DNA of 64,000 nucleotides from Lentinula raphanica (lineage: Eukaryota; Basidiomycota; Agaricomycetes; Agaricales; Omphalotaceae): NCBI GenBank assembly GCA_027919835.1, contig JANVFP010000003.1, positions 1,116,001-1,180,000 of the forward strand, read 5' to 3'. Numbering within the stretch: the first letter of the stretch is position 1; every line of letters starts with the position of its first letter. The notes under the pieces were generated by a model. The model did no database searches and had not been told where the DNA came from. It saw nothing but the letters and a program-made list of their open reading frames with translations. A program made the translations under genes and the position numbers. Shown here one piece after another: positions 34,890-45,585 of this stretch.

Positions 34890-36062
34890 ATGCTGCTACC
34901 AGAATCATTGAGAATACGCAACTATACTCAAGATATCAACTGGCTCAGGACTCGATTGGCTCTGTTCCAATACTCACCTGAAGACATCCTCAATTCGATT
35001 TCTCATTCACCCATCCTTCTCGTACCTGCTCTGTTCTGCTGTTCGCTTCTGGTGTCACTCCATTATATATTTTCAAGAAAGAAATCTGCTGCTACCCCCA
35101 CTATGAATACGAGTATCGCGTCCCTCAATTCACTACACACCCGGAACCGACTCGCGCGCTCTCTCTCGACCTTTGTTGTTCCAACTCCTCTGTCAAAGTC
35201 TCGTTTTCCTACAGGTTTCCTTCTCCGACTGACACCACTGAGGGACAACACCATTCAGATTGATCTAGCTCTTCTCCTGGCAAGCCTTATCTCTGGGAAG
35301 CTAGAATTGAGGGACCAGTGGATCGACAACGGCAACAACAAGAACGAGCCTGGGTATGTCCATCCTCTGGACTTGCTACTCAATGGGACACTAGAAGTCA
35401 ACGATTACCGCATTCAACTCAAAGTCGGGAGGAAAATCTGGGCTAGCGTGTCCAGCTGGGTCTTGCTGGCAGGATACGGTGGAACTTCAACAGCAACAGC
35501 TGAAACTTCTACCCAGTTTGCTCCCAAGCCATTCGACACACCTCTTGAACAATTCGGACAGCATATACGAAGTAGTATCAAGATCGATTTAGATTACGCA
35601 TCGTACGCATCGCTCGAGCTTATCCTGAAAACGTTCGTCGTGTCTATACCTTCTGGAGGCCAAGGTCTTGTCGAGTTCAATGTTCTCGCCCCGCAAGTCA
35701 AATGGCTCAGTAAAGAGTTCGTGCTGTGTGCGATTTCGTTCACGTATTCAGACCTGGCAGACGATGCTTCAAAGCCTACGCCTACGCCTCTACTACTCTC
35801 TCTCAAGCATGTTATAGAAATCCTATCGTCAGTTTGCACATCATTGTCATCGGATTCATCGGCTCCACATATTCTCTCCTGCACGAACTCGTCTTCCGAC
35901 CACGCATCGGCTCTTTGTCAGACTGTTCGGGGTGGGGATTTTGGTGAAAGAGATAATGGATGTGAACAGGGATGGAATGGGAAGAGATCCATGATGATTT
36001 GGCAGGCAGCACTTCTTCGTATCGGGTGGGTTCAGAGATGGGTCGTCGTTGTGAGCAAGTAG
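34890..36062 (+). CDS. Orphan protein with one membrane segment
   Basis: A single long open frame of 390 aa that I do not recognise. It starts MLLPESLRIRNYTQDINWLR, has a hydrophobic segment SPILLVPALFCCSLLVSLHY at about residues 38-60, then a basic stop-transfer SRKK, a Ser-rich stretch and a soluble part with LRLTPLRDNTIQIDLALLLA and IKIDLDYASYASLELILKTF. This suggests a single-pass membrane protein. The upstream frame from ATG 34796 (RYDAQVEDAATRIIENTQ) looks coding too but lies in another frame, offset by 10 nt. The start is therefore uncertain and a frameshift or sequencing error is possible. The 3' end near 35880-36062 is less convincing as coding sequence and may contain an intron. Confidence 0.5.
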   Translation: MLLPESLRIRNYTQDINWLRTRLALFQYSPEDILNSISHSPILLVPALFCCSLLVSLHYIFSRKKSAATPTMNTSIASLNSLHTRNRLARSLSTFVVPTPLSKSRFPTGFLLRLTPLRDNTIQIDLALLLASLISGKLELRDQWIDNGNNKNEPGYVHPLDLLLNGTLEVNDYRIQLKVGRKIWASVSSWVLLAGYGGTSTATAETSTQFAPKPFDTPLEQFGQHIRSSIKIDLDYASYASLELILKTFVVSIPSGGQGLVEFNVLAPQVKWLSKEFVLCAISFTYSDLADDASKPTPTPLLLSLKHVIEILSSVCTSLSSDSSAPHILSCTNSSSDHASALCQTVRGGDFGERDNGCEQGWNGKRSMMIWQAALLRIGWVQRWVVVVSK

Positions 36063-36325
36063 AAGATAGACGTTGTGTTCATCGTTCAATGTGTAGCCGA
36101 CTTTGTTCAGCTTTGTTCGGACGAGCGGCAAAGGGCAAATGGTTGCCGATAGTTGCCGATAGATTTCATGTGCTTAGGCGCTTCCCTCAAAACCTTTGCT
36201 TTGACTTTTATGTCTTCTTCCTTCAAGGCTACCAAGTCCTATATTTCGTTCTTTGAAGCCACACTCCCTTGTAATCCGAGGCTTGATTGCTAGCGAAAGA
36301 CGGAGAAACTGATCAATAGTCGACT

Positions 36326-37613
36326 ATGCTCTTGAGCGAAGCAATCAAAGTCACAAAGCAATCCAGTTCTGGCGATGTTGACGTGTACATAGGAGAAATG
36401 GACCCAGAATGGTGTATTGGTGTGTGAGTCGTTGCCCACTGTGATCTAGATAACTCTATCTCACATTCAAGCTCAGGGTACCGAACGGAGGTAGAGCGAT
36501 GCTCTATATTTCATGACCACAGTCGGAAACTTACTGCGACATTCATATCTGATTTCTCTCAGGATACGCGTTGGGCCAGATTGTCGAGAGCTGTATCTGT
36601 AAACAGCGTTCTTCTCACCATCCGGACCCGATCCATGTTACCGCGCATTTCTTGAGCTCACCCTCTGCATCGGCATTTGAAGTACGCGTGTGTTTACTGA
36701 AGAAAGGAAGGAGCTTTACCAATCTAGAGGCGGATTTGATTCAAAATGTAAGTCTTTTACATTCATTCTTCATTCTCTCAAGTCGTCTCAGTACACTTCA
36801 GGGCTCTACCAGAATCAAATCTCATCTCATATTCGGCATCCTTGAACCTCCTCCTCAAAGTCCTGGAATCAGGGGCGAACAATCGAATAACATATCTCTA
36901 CTTCCCCTTCTCCGTACGCCCGTCGTCTACCTCTTTACCAACATCCTCGCACCGCACCACGAACCTCTGTTCCTTTACGGTTGAAATTCCATTCCAGACT
37001 CGAGTTCACTCGAGAACCTGAACTTTCTGCCCAGAACGACGTTGACAGTCCTCATAGAACTAATGCAGAGACCGTCGGTGGAGGCGGCCTGCAGAGTGGG
37101 TTCTGGTGCGGGCTAAGCAGAGATCAGACCAAAGGGAGTGAACACAAAATGGTAGATACCGAAGCAGTGACGGCTTCAGGGCTTCCTCTATTCGCAGATA
37201 TATCCTCTGGTGCGGTGCTGCTTCTCCCGGCAGAACACAGGAAAGGGCTAGGAACTAGGCAAGTCAAGAAAACTCTTACTCCTCCTGTCGGTCATTCGCT
37301 CAACATCAATCGGTTGTGTAGCTGGTTTCCAACGCTGACGATGACCATAGAATACAAATTCGCCATACCCAAGCGCTCGAGCGTGCATTCGAACCGAACC
37401 GTAGGCGTCTTCTCTTCGACGAGCTTCTTACACGGCGCTATGGGTCGACATAATTCGTACACGGAAGTGTGGACTGCTCCTTGCGATATTGGAGAAGACG
37501 TTCAGATAGTGGAAGGTTGGCGAGATGATCAGGTCTGTCTTGCGGTATCGACTCAGATGGCTGTCACTGTTCCCATTGAGAAGAACTTGGCGAAGGGGAA
37601 AGGGAAGCTTTAA
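36326..37613 (+). CDS. Thioesterase-superfamily (hotdog-fold) protein
   Basis: Member of the fungal thioesterase-like family (TesB/4HBT_3-type double hotdog). The first exon reads MLLSEAIKVTKQSSSGDVDV and IGEMDPEWCIGV. Introns lead to VPNGGYALGQIVESCI, then HHPDPIHVTAHFLSSPSASA, LTNL-like SFTNLEADLIQN and IKSHLIFGILEPPPQSPG, all typical of the N-terminal hotdog. The second half has LEFTREPELSAQ, GGGGLQSGFWCGL, SWFPTLTMTIEYKFAIP and GRHNSYTEVWTAPCDIGE. The last exon ends MAVTVPIEKNL. The reaction is presumed hydrolysis of acyl-CoA or another thioester; catalytic residues were not verified. It follows the orphan gene on the same strand. Confidence 0.82.
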
Positions 37614-37704
37614 GAGGAAGACTTTGTCAGTATCTGTATACACGATAGTATTGCTAAGCCGCGAAAGCTAATCATCTATGTAGTAGACAAAGACTGACTA
37701 TAGC

Positions 37705-38281
37705 CTACTGTCTCACCCTAGCAAGTTTCTTTTGTCTCAATGACTTGTATACCAACAGCTGGATTCTACCCTCGTTGACTTTGATCGAGACCTCGTCACA
37801 AGGGCACGTATGGCGATACGAGCCCCCATCTATGACCACCGCAGATTTGATAGCGATAGAGAAAGCATCAGGGTTTCCAGACAATGTAGGACTGCCTTCA
37901 ACCCTTTCTGGGCGACCATATGGTTTGAGGAGGGTTTTGACTAGTTTCTCTGCTACAGCATTCCGGGTGGAGTCCTGCTTCTGCCCTTCCGGAAGGAATA
38001 CCCACTCGATAACTGGCCCCTTCGGTGCTCCGAAGCAACTTGAAAATAGCCCGCGGCGCGCGACTGGTCCATCGAGATCGCAATGGTCGGCAGGAACCGA
38101 TTGAACCTGTACCAAGCGGGATCATCAGAGTCAGGAAACTTCGAGACAAAGAGTGGAGGGGCAAAAACTGGACGTTGTTGAACTGTCGACTGCGTACCTC
38201 TGAGCCTGCTATGGGGACCGCATAGCTGGCACCGGCGAAGGTTCCCAGAAGGAAGTAATAGGCAATGATGTAGAAGCGCAT
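37705..38281 (-). CDS. Small secreted protein, unknown
   Basis: Two exons joined by an intron of about 90 bp (donor after AVPIAGSE, acceptor before VQSVPADHCDL) give a protein of about 160 aa. MRFYIIAYYFLLGTFAGASY is a clear signal peptide. The mature part has four Cys (DHC, SSC and the pair in HTCPC) and a basic C-terminus (RQKKLARVRQ). No domain was recognised. Size, secretion signal and Cys content fit fungal small secreted proteins, but no function can be assigned. It is convergent with the thioesterase gene, with about 90 bp between the stops. Confidence 0.65.
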
Positions 38282-38669
38282 CAGGGTAATTCTCTGGATA
38301 CGTGTACACTAGGAAAAGTGAGGGAGCAAAGGTAATTGGGTCAGAGTGTGCGTTGAGACTTGGAGTGCAAGATAATTCCTTACAATTTACAGCGAAGGTG
38401 ACAAGCGTTTGGATAGATGCGGCAACAACGCTCAACTCGAGTGGATGATAATCCGCAAGAACGAAGACGGATGAATACTCGGAAGACGCCAAGATAGAGC
38501 GAAGACTTCTTTGACCAGCAAAGAAAGTAGTGGGTGATCAAGACCAGCAGAATAGCAACTATGGACATCGTGCGTCCTTTATATGTGAACAGTCAACACC
38601 GTCGGCTCGCGTAAGTATCCTTTAATAGACTCTTATCTGGAAAATCATAATTCACTTGCCAACCAGTGA

Positions 38670-39165
38670 AGGACCCCCGGCAGCCCACCCAAATGTAAGT
38701 TCGCATTCGGGTAAAAATGAGGTGGTTTGTGGAGGGTGGTCAGCGCCCGATTCGGGTAAAAATGACCAGAAATTTTTGTAATGTTTCGGGCCTATAATCG
38801 GGTAAAAATGAAGCATTTTTGAAGCACTGGGGGGGTCTGTTCGGGTAAAAATGACAGTAAGCAAGGGGATTCGAACCTCAAACCTCTAGCAGTAGATGAT
38901 TGATACTATATACCTCTGAGCTACGTGTAACAGCAGTAAGCTCTGGGTAGTACGAGCCATTACAGGCCCAGTACGGGCTGCTACAGCTAGCTCTTGAAAT
39001 CAGCTAATTTGGGACATGTCTGGGACCCAAAATCGGGTAAAAATGGGGGCTCCGGCGAACCTTGGGTCAAATTCGGGTAAAACTGGCGATTTTGGACCCA
39101 TTTTTCATTCGGGTAAAAGTGACCATTCGAGGGCGCAAACATTTTGGGTGGCTGCCGGGGGTCCT
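38670..39165. mobile_element. hAT-type MITE, 496 bp, with a tRNA-like core
   Basis: The imperfect inverted ends begin AGGACCCCCGGCAGCC (38670 on; reversed before 39165). An exact 8-bp target duplication ACCAGTGA flanks them (38662-38669 and 39166-39173). Inside are seven same-strand copies of TCGGGTAAAAATG or close variants (near 38705, 38752, 38797, 38840, 39034, 39074 and 39109). A tRNA-like segment sits between the fourth and fifth copies. There is no coding capacity. Confidence 0.82.
38860..38930 (-). pseudogene. tRNA-like sequence with Pol III A and B boxes
   Basis: Minus strand: TAGCTCAGAGGTA matches the A box and GGTTCGAATCC is a perfect B box at tRNA-like spacing. The acceptor ends do not pair and the T-stem has mismatches, so it is not a working tRNA. 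It may be a tRNA-derived SINE head or a degraded tRNA captured by the MITE. Confidence 0.55.
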
Positions 39166-39173
39166 ACCAGTGA

Positions 39174-40954
39174 CCACCACCAATCAACCAGCCTAGAAAG
39201 CTTGACGGTTGATCTGGATTCTGGACTTGACAATGAATGCGAGCCTGAGGTATAAATGACCAGATGTCGAGCACCCTTATACGTCAGGTGGAATTTCAGC
39301 ACAGAGTTCTGAACGCGCAGGGTTCACGAAGAGCCCATGGTGTAATTGTGGTATGTACTTTTAGAGAGAGCCTGTCAGGGTGAGTGCTACATCTTCCTGA
39401 AAGTTTGATCAAAGTGTACTCACGTCTTCGAATCTTCGCACTTCGCAACGATAGTAGTCTCTAATTCCCTCCGAGATGATCGCGTACGAAAGGAACTTGG
39501 ATCTAGAATAATTCACAAACTTGAGTTGAGTGTGGGAGGTGAGTCATCTCGAAGTTCAACTGATTTCGAAGATATTCCTAGAATTGGGAAGGGAAGATGA
39601 GAATTGTTCGAAGGTTTCTCATGAGTAAAGGTACTTACCTATCCGGAGTCTAGGGAGTAGAGAAAAACAGAACCTCGCCTCACCCTGTCATATCAAGTTC
39701 GTCTTTTGGGGTTGTATTATAGAGATTTTCAGTTGCTTCGCGTAACGGATGAGAATCACGTAGTTCAGGAAGAAATACAACCGTGTTTTGAATAACTCTG
39801 ACCGTTGAACATATAACTCACTGCACACGCTGTGGTAGATCATACGGCCGTGGCATCAAACCGGTGGAAAGAAGAGCCTATCTAAGCATACTGGAGCCTG
39901 CTGGACTCTGGAGCAAGTTGGAGGAGTAGTCCAAGGCTGCTTAGGCTTACTACGTTCCGAAATACCAATCATGAGCTAGTCGCAGCCTACTCTTCAAGAC
40001 AGAACAACTCACGAGTGAAAGCTGTAAGTATAGTACATCTGTCAACTTGAAGGCACAGGAGGACCCTGGTATGTATATGAACCTTTATCCAGTTTCCTCG
40101 TCCGGATTATGGTCGCCTTCATTTCGTTTGAACTTTGAACCATTTGGCAAGAACATTCACTTAACATTCATAGCCAATTTATGGATTCTATCCGATCGGC
40201 GATGAGCATGTGGAGTCCTGGATCTCGGTAGTGGTCTGTAGTGGTACGGACTCCAAAGTCGATACTGAATGTCATTCCTTGTCATTCCTAGAACCATTTT
40301 TGCAAAAACGAGGCTGCAGGGTGAACGAAAATTAGTGCCGCGAAAACATTTAAGATAATGAATTTGATGTTCGAATGATGAATGACAGATACTGACAGGA
40401 CTTACCAATACATAGTCTCCAATAGTACCAGATAGTACAGCCCTGGTAAAGCCTGGTAAGTATTGATTATCCTACTGCCTTTCAAGTTGAATCAACGCTA
40501 CTTACGCTCGCTCCAAACACTAGTGCTTTTCATGCAGAAAGGAGTTAGAGGACTTGATACATACCAGAACTTGAGCATGATAGACCGTATGCCAATGTCA
40601 GCTGATTGGCAGCCATCAGGGCTAAACGACCGCGAGGCAAGTTGTACGCGTTGAAGGCGATAGAAGATTCATGATGCGCAAGAAATTCATGAACACTGTG
40701 CCTTCGAAGATATCTATCATAGATCGTTAGATGCGACCTCGAATCTGGAAAAACAGACCCGTTTTAGACGTTTCTTTCATGATAAGCTTCGAAAGTTCGT
40801 ACCGTTCCTAATATATTCTATGCGTGTTAGGGCCGGAAATCGAAGGCGCTTCATCGACCAGCATAGACCGTGCACGCGTTTCGTCGATCAGAACGATATA
40901 AAGAGGACAAGCAAGATTCAGTACATTCCATCAAACCCACTGTGGATATCTCTC
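39174..40954. other. Long non-coding stretch
   Basis: About 1.8 kb without a supported gene. One exon-like fragment on the minus strand (about 39410-39515, reading FLSYAIISEGIRDYYRCEV) has splice-like ends but no convincing start or partner exons. Confidence 0.45.
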
Positions 40955-42318
40955 ATGTCTAAGCGTTTAACCAGTCTCATTGCCCCGCCCTCTGCAGAAG
41001 AGCTGAACGCGTGCTGGGAGCTTTGCCGGTTGAACAACAACATGGGTTGCTGGACCACATGGATACCCACTGGTTCGTACCCTTCTGTCAGCTTGTTCGT
41101 TGCCTTCAATGACTTACTTTCACCGCTCAGCTTGGGCTTTAGCAATGGCCTATCATGCTCAATCTCATGTTCCCGGATTCGTGGCTTTGTTGTGGGCTGC
41201 GAAATACTTCGTATTATGCTCTGGAATAAAATCATTAGTGAGTCGGTGTTGCTCCTGCCTGTAACCTGTACCGAAATCATTACTTACACGAGTGTTCTTG
41301 GAGATAATGACAATTGATGACATACTGGATTATGGTAGGTCTCGAATTTGCGAGACCCGTTCAAGTTATCGATAATGACCTTTTGACAGACATAGATGCA
41401 AAGGTCGTCCGCACAAAAAATCGTGCTATCCCTAGAGGCGCGATTTCTCTGGACCGCGCTTGGCTGTTCTTCGGAATCCAAGTAATCGTCGGTGTATATT
41501 TAGCTCGAACCATCTTGGACCCTATCTCGTAAGGAATATCACGATTTCTTCCTGAGTCTTTAGTACGTGTTGCTTAGAAAGAGGTTCATCGTAGATGCCG
41601 TGTTGCTGCTATTGCTGCACCACTTTATGTCATTTATCCGACATGCAAGGTGGTTTGCATTCAAACCGTCGCACGTCTATCTCGAAACTCACCAGGTACA
41701 TCTGATATAGCGCTGGATGTACTTCGCACCTATCATCTTGGTACGTTAGCCCAGTTGTCGTTCGGTCGAATTGCGTTAACGGTTCTTACGTAGGGTCTCA
41801 TGTTTACCGTTGGTGTTTTCATGGGCTGGAGCACTCTGAGCCCTAACAAACAGCTCCCATACGAAATTCTTGTACCCGTCTACGTTGGCGGGTGTTTTTG
41901 GGTCTGGACCTACGAAACAATTTATCAACACCTGGTAAAGGAATGAATCGTATCCTATCATCTACTCACTTCACTGATTAACGAACCTTAGGACAAAGTC
42001 GACGATGTCCAGATCGGAATCCGCTCTTCTGCTTTACTCTGCGGTCGTCACACGATCGCCATATGCTCGTTCACTGCTATTGCGTTTTTTGGCCTCTTGA
42101 TGTATGGTGGGTACCTCAATGGACATGGTCTCCCCTTTTTCGCTGGCGTCCTGCTGGCGGCAGATTTGCTCATGTCCAAACTCCTTCGAACCAACATCGA
42201 CTGCCCCAACGATTGTAAGGATTTCTTCCTCCAGACTCCTTTAATCGGGCAAATCATCGTCGGAGGCCTGGTAGCTGACGCAGTCATCTTCCGGATCTCG
42301 AATGGCATAGCTCTTTAA
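40955..42318 (+). CDS. UbiA-family prenyltransferase
   Basis: Integral membrane enzyme that transfers a prenyl chain to an aromatic or other acceptor. Several exons join. The first reads MSKRLTSLIAPPSAEELNAC. The next contains AWALAMAYHAQSHVPGFVAL and the first Asp-rich motif DDILDYDIDAKVVRTKNRAI (split by an intron), equivalent to NDxxDxxxD. After helices including FGIQVIVGVYLART and ILGLMFTVGVFMGWST comes the second motif YETIYQHLDKVDDVQIGIRS, equivalent to YDxxYxxxDxxDD with Glu for the first Asp. It ends with ADAVIFRISNGIAL. COQ2 is the nearest well-known relative, but the divergent first motif makes a secondary-metabolism enzyme possible. An in-frame ATG at 40820 would add 45 basic residues. 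Confidence 0.83.
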
Positions 42319-42612
42319 GCATGTCTACGTTCAAATCCATAGAACCTCTGCAGAAACTCGCATTAGTCACGGACTTGGAGGAATGATGTTGTATGTTATC
42401 GGTTTTCCTTGTACGGTTTAGTGTTGTACGAACCATTACGATCTGTTCAAGAGAGAATGAAAATTACGATTTTGACGAAATAGAGGGAACACAAGAACAT
42501 ATGCAAGTAGATCACCAGTGACTTATCATATCCAGGTATCGATGAAAAGAATAAGAATAGCATATTTGAGAAATTGTTCTGAACCAAAACGTAGTCACAC
42601 CTAGTATACCCA

Positions 42613-44139
42613 TCACTTTCGTCCCGAGCCCCAGCCTCCCCAACTGAACGGGTTGTAATATGACCCAGACCTTGAAGGATCTGGCCTGAAGGGAGGAGGA
42701 TCAACTCTCCTCTGCTTAATAGCAGCCATGATGTCTTTGATGAGATCGTACTCATCGATCAGCTTCGTCGATGAGACCTGCTTCCCGCGTACGATCCTCA
42801 ACAACGTTCTCCTCGAAATCAAATAGATCCTCTGCTCTTCGTCGAGTCCTGCCCTCTGTAAGTTCTCCTTAACGTTTTGTCGAGTGACAGTAATATAATG
42901 CTTCTTCGCATCTTCATCAATACGCGTCCTGCGTGCCTCACGATCCTTTGACCGAAGGTCATCCTCATCTTCACTCTCATCTTCATCCAACTCTTCTCTC
43001 ATCTCATCCGCGATGGCCTTAATGTGTTCGTCTGATTTGCTTCGAACGATGAAGGCGGGGATGTCGAACTTTTTACAGTTCTCCAGAATAGTGATATCGG
43101 TGTCGATGAAACGAGAATCGAAGAGGACGATGATGGCGTCGAAGATGTATAGCCCTTGTTTGATGAAGTAGTTGGAGTTGCTGACGTTGCTCGTACCCGC
43201 TCCTGGGATATCGTACCAGACGAACTTCGCGCGGTCTGGGTGAGGATCCTCGTAACGGCCGATGACACGGGTGGTCTCGACCACGCCTGTGGCGGCAGCA
43301 CTAGCGGTACCCTTGCTCACGCCACGGAAAGCGTTAATCAACGAGGACTTCCCACTTCCAGCCATACCAGCGATAGCGAGATGCAGTCGACCCTCAACGT
43401 ACTGACGTTCTCGCTTCGTCTGTTCATGCTCTGCACGTGTAGGCTCATGAACGGGCTGCGACTCAGCTTGCTGAGCTTCCCGCCTACGGGCCTGGGCCAG
43501 CTCCTTCTCCGTCTTGTCCTGCTCCTCCTTCAGAGTCTGCAACCTCTCTTCGGTCTTTTCTCTCGCCAACCGTGCCTTTTCCTCCAGCTTCTCAAACTTC
43601 TCTCTGGCTTCCTCGGCTTTGTCGGCCGCATCTTTCGCAGAACGCTCGCGAGCTTGGAATTGTTCTGCCGAAAGAAGGGCTTGCTTTCTTTCCACCTCGG
43701 CTCTATCACGAGCACGTCGTTCGTTCTCGGCTTGGGTATCTGCTTCTTCCATTGCCTGTCGAGCCTTTTCTGCAGCGCGGACGGCATCGTCTCTGGCCTT
43801 CTGAGCCCTTTCTGCCTCTCTAGCATGATCCGCCGCCTCTTGCTCAGCTTTGAGTCGCTTTTGCTCAGCCTCCCTATGCAGTTTTTCCGCAGCTCTACGT
43901 GCGTCCGCCTCTTCGTCGAGTTGTGACTGAAGAGCGACGAGATTCTTCTGGTGTTGTGTTTCCTGCTGAACTCGGCGTTTTTCCTCGAATTCGGCATGGT
44001 GCTGGGCGTCCTTCTGGAGAATGGCGATCTCTTCCTGATGCTTCCTCTCTATCCTCTGGACGATGGGATTCTGACGAATCTGCTTCTCGTTAAGCTCGTC
44101 GGCGCCTGCCTTGGCTGATTTGGACTGGCTGCTTCCCAT
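42613..44139 (-). CDS. IRG-like GTPase with long coiled coil and N-myristoylation signal
   Basis: Single-exon protein of about 508 aa. I chose ATG 44139 because MGSSQSKSAK is a strong N-myristoylation start; an upstream in-frame ATG (44229) would hide it. Residues about 20-250 form a charged coiled coil (EERAxxA-type heptads). The GTPase domain has the P-loop GMAGSGKSSLINAFRG, the G3 motif YDIPGAGTSN (DxPG) and a G4-type RSKSDEH. The layout and G3 motif resemble immunity-related (interferon-inducible, IIGP1-like) GTPases. An acidic DEDESEDEDD insert and an aromatic Gly/Trp-rich end (FSWGGWGSGRK) follow. In animals this family acts on membranes; the fungal role is unknown. Confidence 0.8.
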   Translation of the reverse strand: MGSSQSKSAKAGADELNEKQIRQNPIVQRIERKHQEEIAILQKDAQHHAEFEEKRRVQQETQHQKNLVALQSQLDEEADARRAAEKLHREAEQKRLKAEQEAADHAREAERAQKARDDAVRAAEKARQAMEEADTQAENERRARDRAEVERKQALLSAEQFQARERSAKDAADKAEEAREKFEKLEEKARLAREKTEERLQTLKEEQDKTEKELAQARRREAQQAESQPVHEPTRAEHEQTKRERQYVEGRLHLAIAGMAGSGKSSLINAFRGVSKGTASAAATGVVETTRVIGRYEDPHPDRAKFVWYDIPGAGTSNVSNSNYFIKQGLYIFDAIIVLFDSRFIDTDITILENCKKFDIPAFIVRSKSDEHIKAIADEMREELDEDESEDEDDLRSKDREARRTRIDEDAKKHYITVTRQNVKENLQRAGLDEEQRIYLISRRTLLRIVRGKQVSSTKLIDEYDLIKDIMAAIKQRRVDPPPFRPDPSRSGSYYNPFSWGGWGSGRK

Positions 44140-44397
44140 GTTAATCGGTGCTGAAATATGAACTGTGGGGTAGTTGGTTGCGTAGGAGATGATAGGAGAT
44201 AGGTTCGAGTTGGAAACCACGAAGGCCAAGCGCAGACAAGAGGATGAAGTCTGAAGAGTTTAGAATCAGACTGGGAGTCAGAATGCGACACGATGGCGGA
44301 TTTCCGTCGAAACTGCGAGTTCATAAACCTCAAGTGCCGCGAAAACGTTGAAGATGTGCGACTGACATGAGGATGTGCGCTGTTTGACGTCTATATG

Positions 44398-44555
44398 CAA
44401 AGCCGTGGTCAATCAAGAGATCGAACATGCGCAGTGACCCTCATAATCTATTGAAGCCGACCGGTTGTTAACCATGCTGTGGGCTCAGTCGTGAGCTGGT
44501 GGTGGTTTGGTGGTGGTTTGAGAGCAACATATCGCATGTTCAGGTTCAGCCGAAA
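44398..44555. repeat. Dispersed repeat, copy B
   Basis: Counterpart of 22869-23020, with a local duplication GGTGGTTTGGTGGTGGTTTG. It lies just downstream of the truncated secreted paralog. Nothing else was recognised in 44140-44641. Confidence 0.75.
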
Positions 44556-44641
44556 GTCTGACCATCCGCCCCACGTACAACTTCCAAGAGATAGTACTAC
44601 ACAGCATTTACAAAGTCAAGCGTGTATATCGTTCGACTAAT

Positions 44642-45024
44642 TTAGATGAACGACAGACGAACCTGCATAAGTTCGAGTAGTAGACCGTTAGTTGTCGGAT
44701 ACAGAAAGGCAGTGTTTAAAACTTACAACGGTATGTTCCTCTTTCGGAAATGGACTTGTGTGGTCGTTTGAAGTTTCATCGTACCCAAGGCAGTACCCAA
44801 AAGCCATGCACAAAAGAAAGTCTGCTGACCACCGTTCTTCCTTTGGTGCGCGCAGGTCTACCCATGAGTTCGTGGCACGATTACGGAGTCCAACCCAAAG
44901 CTTTTTTTCTTTCGGTAAAGCTTTAGAATGAAGTTCGAACTTCGAATATCGGTCGTCAATGTCAAGTGACAGAGACCATATCCAAAAGAGCGGCGAAAAG
45001 AGCAGGTATGAATGAAGAGTGCAT
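44642..45024 (-). pseudogene. Truncated paralog of the tandem secreted-protein family
   Basis: The block VGLRNRATNSWVDL...ADFLLCMAFGYCLGYDE aligns with VGLYSYANTAWVKS...ADLFLCIGVHHCLGYRK of the next locus. A signal-like start (MHSSFIPALFAALLDM) lies upstream but not in the same open frame. Only a 37-nt intron with an unusual GTCTCT donor would join them in frame. After a normal 60-bp intron the product ends VVRLSFI, so the C-terminal half and the repeat tail of its relatives are missing. I read it as a shortened, probably non-functional copy. Confidence 0.6.
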
Positions 45025-45344
45025 TTGAGATAATATGAGCAGAGATCTCGATGAAATGCTAGTTTTTGATTGGTGAGCACTGAGAAGGTGCGAGCAGAGG
45101 AGGGCGCCCGGATCCCGGAGCCCCGGAGCAGCCTGGCTAATGCATGACCCCGGATCCGGGGATTCCCGACGAGTACCTTCAAATTGAAGTTGCACTGGTC
45201 CCAGACTCCCATTTTCTGTGAAGATGATGATATACAGGTGGTATAAAGATCCTCATTTGCTACATATATTCCTTCATCGATTCGACTGCCTTTCGACTGC
45301 ATCATGCTAACACCCACTGTCCAATTCGTCCCCATGTTCGAATC

Positions 45345-45585
45345 AATTGACGAGGTTGGATATGGCGGCATTCGTACTCGCAGGTTGAGTACCTACAGAT
45401 TTACTGCTCTTGGTTTCGCTGCTTGTGATGAGGTTACCTATGGAGGGGTCCGAGCTAGCAGGGTGATTGATGGGTCCGAGCTAGCAGGGTGATTGATGAG
45501 GTTGGGTATGGAGGGGTCCGAGCTCGCAGGGTGATTGACGAGATTGGGCATGGCTGGGTTCGAGCTCGCAGGGTGGACTGGTTTG
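45345..45585. repeat. Degenerate 42-bp tandem repeat
   Basis: Several units resembling GATTGATGAGGTTGGGTATG plus GAGGGGTCCGAGCTAGCAGG. On the minus strand they encode the HPASSDPSIPNLIN tail of the secreted paralog. The repeats continue for about 90 bp past its stop codon. Confidence 0.75.

Noticed and set aside
37953..38492. 179-aa minus-strand open frame over the small secreted protein
   Set aside because: It overlaps the secreted protein in another frame and reads through its intron; no signal peptide or motif.
38380..38568. 62-aa Cys-containing open frame with a hydrophobic start (-)
   Set aside because: It lies in the probable promoter of the small secreted protein; no splice support and no related sequence in the window.
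39410..39515. Exon-like fragment FLSYAIISEGIRDYYRCEV on the minus strand
   Set aside because: Splice-like borders but no start codon exon, and the downstream join stops after three codons.
43156..43926. 256-aa plus-strand open frame
   Set aside because: It is the antisense of the coiled-coil part of the IRG-like GTPase; low-complexity Glu/Arg codons leave the opposite strand open.
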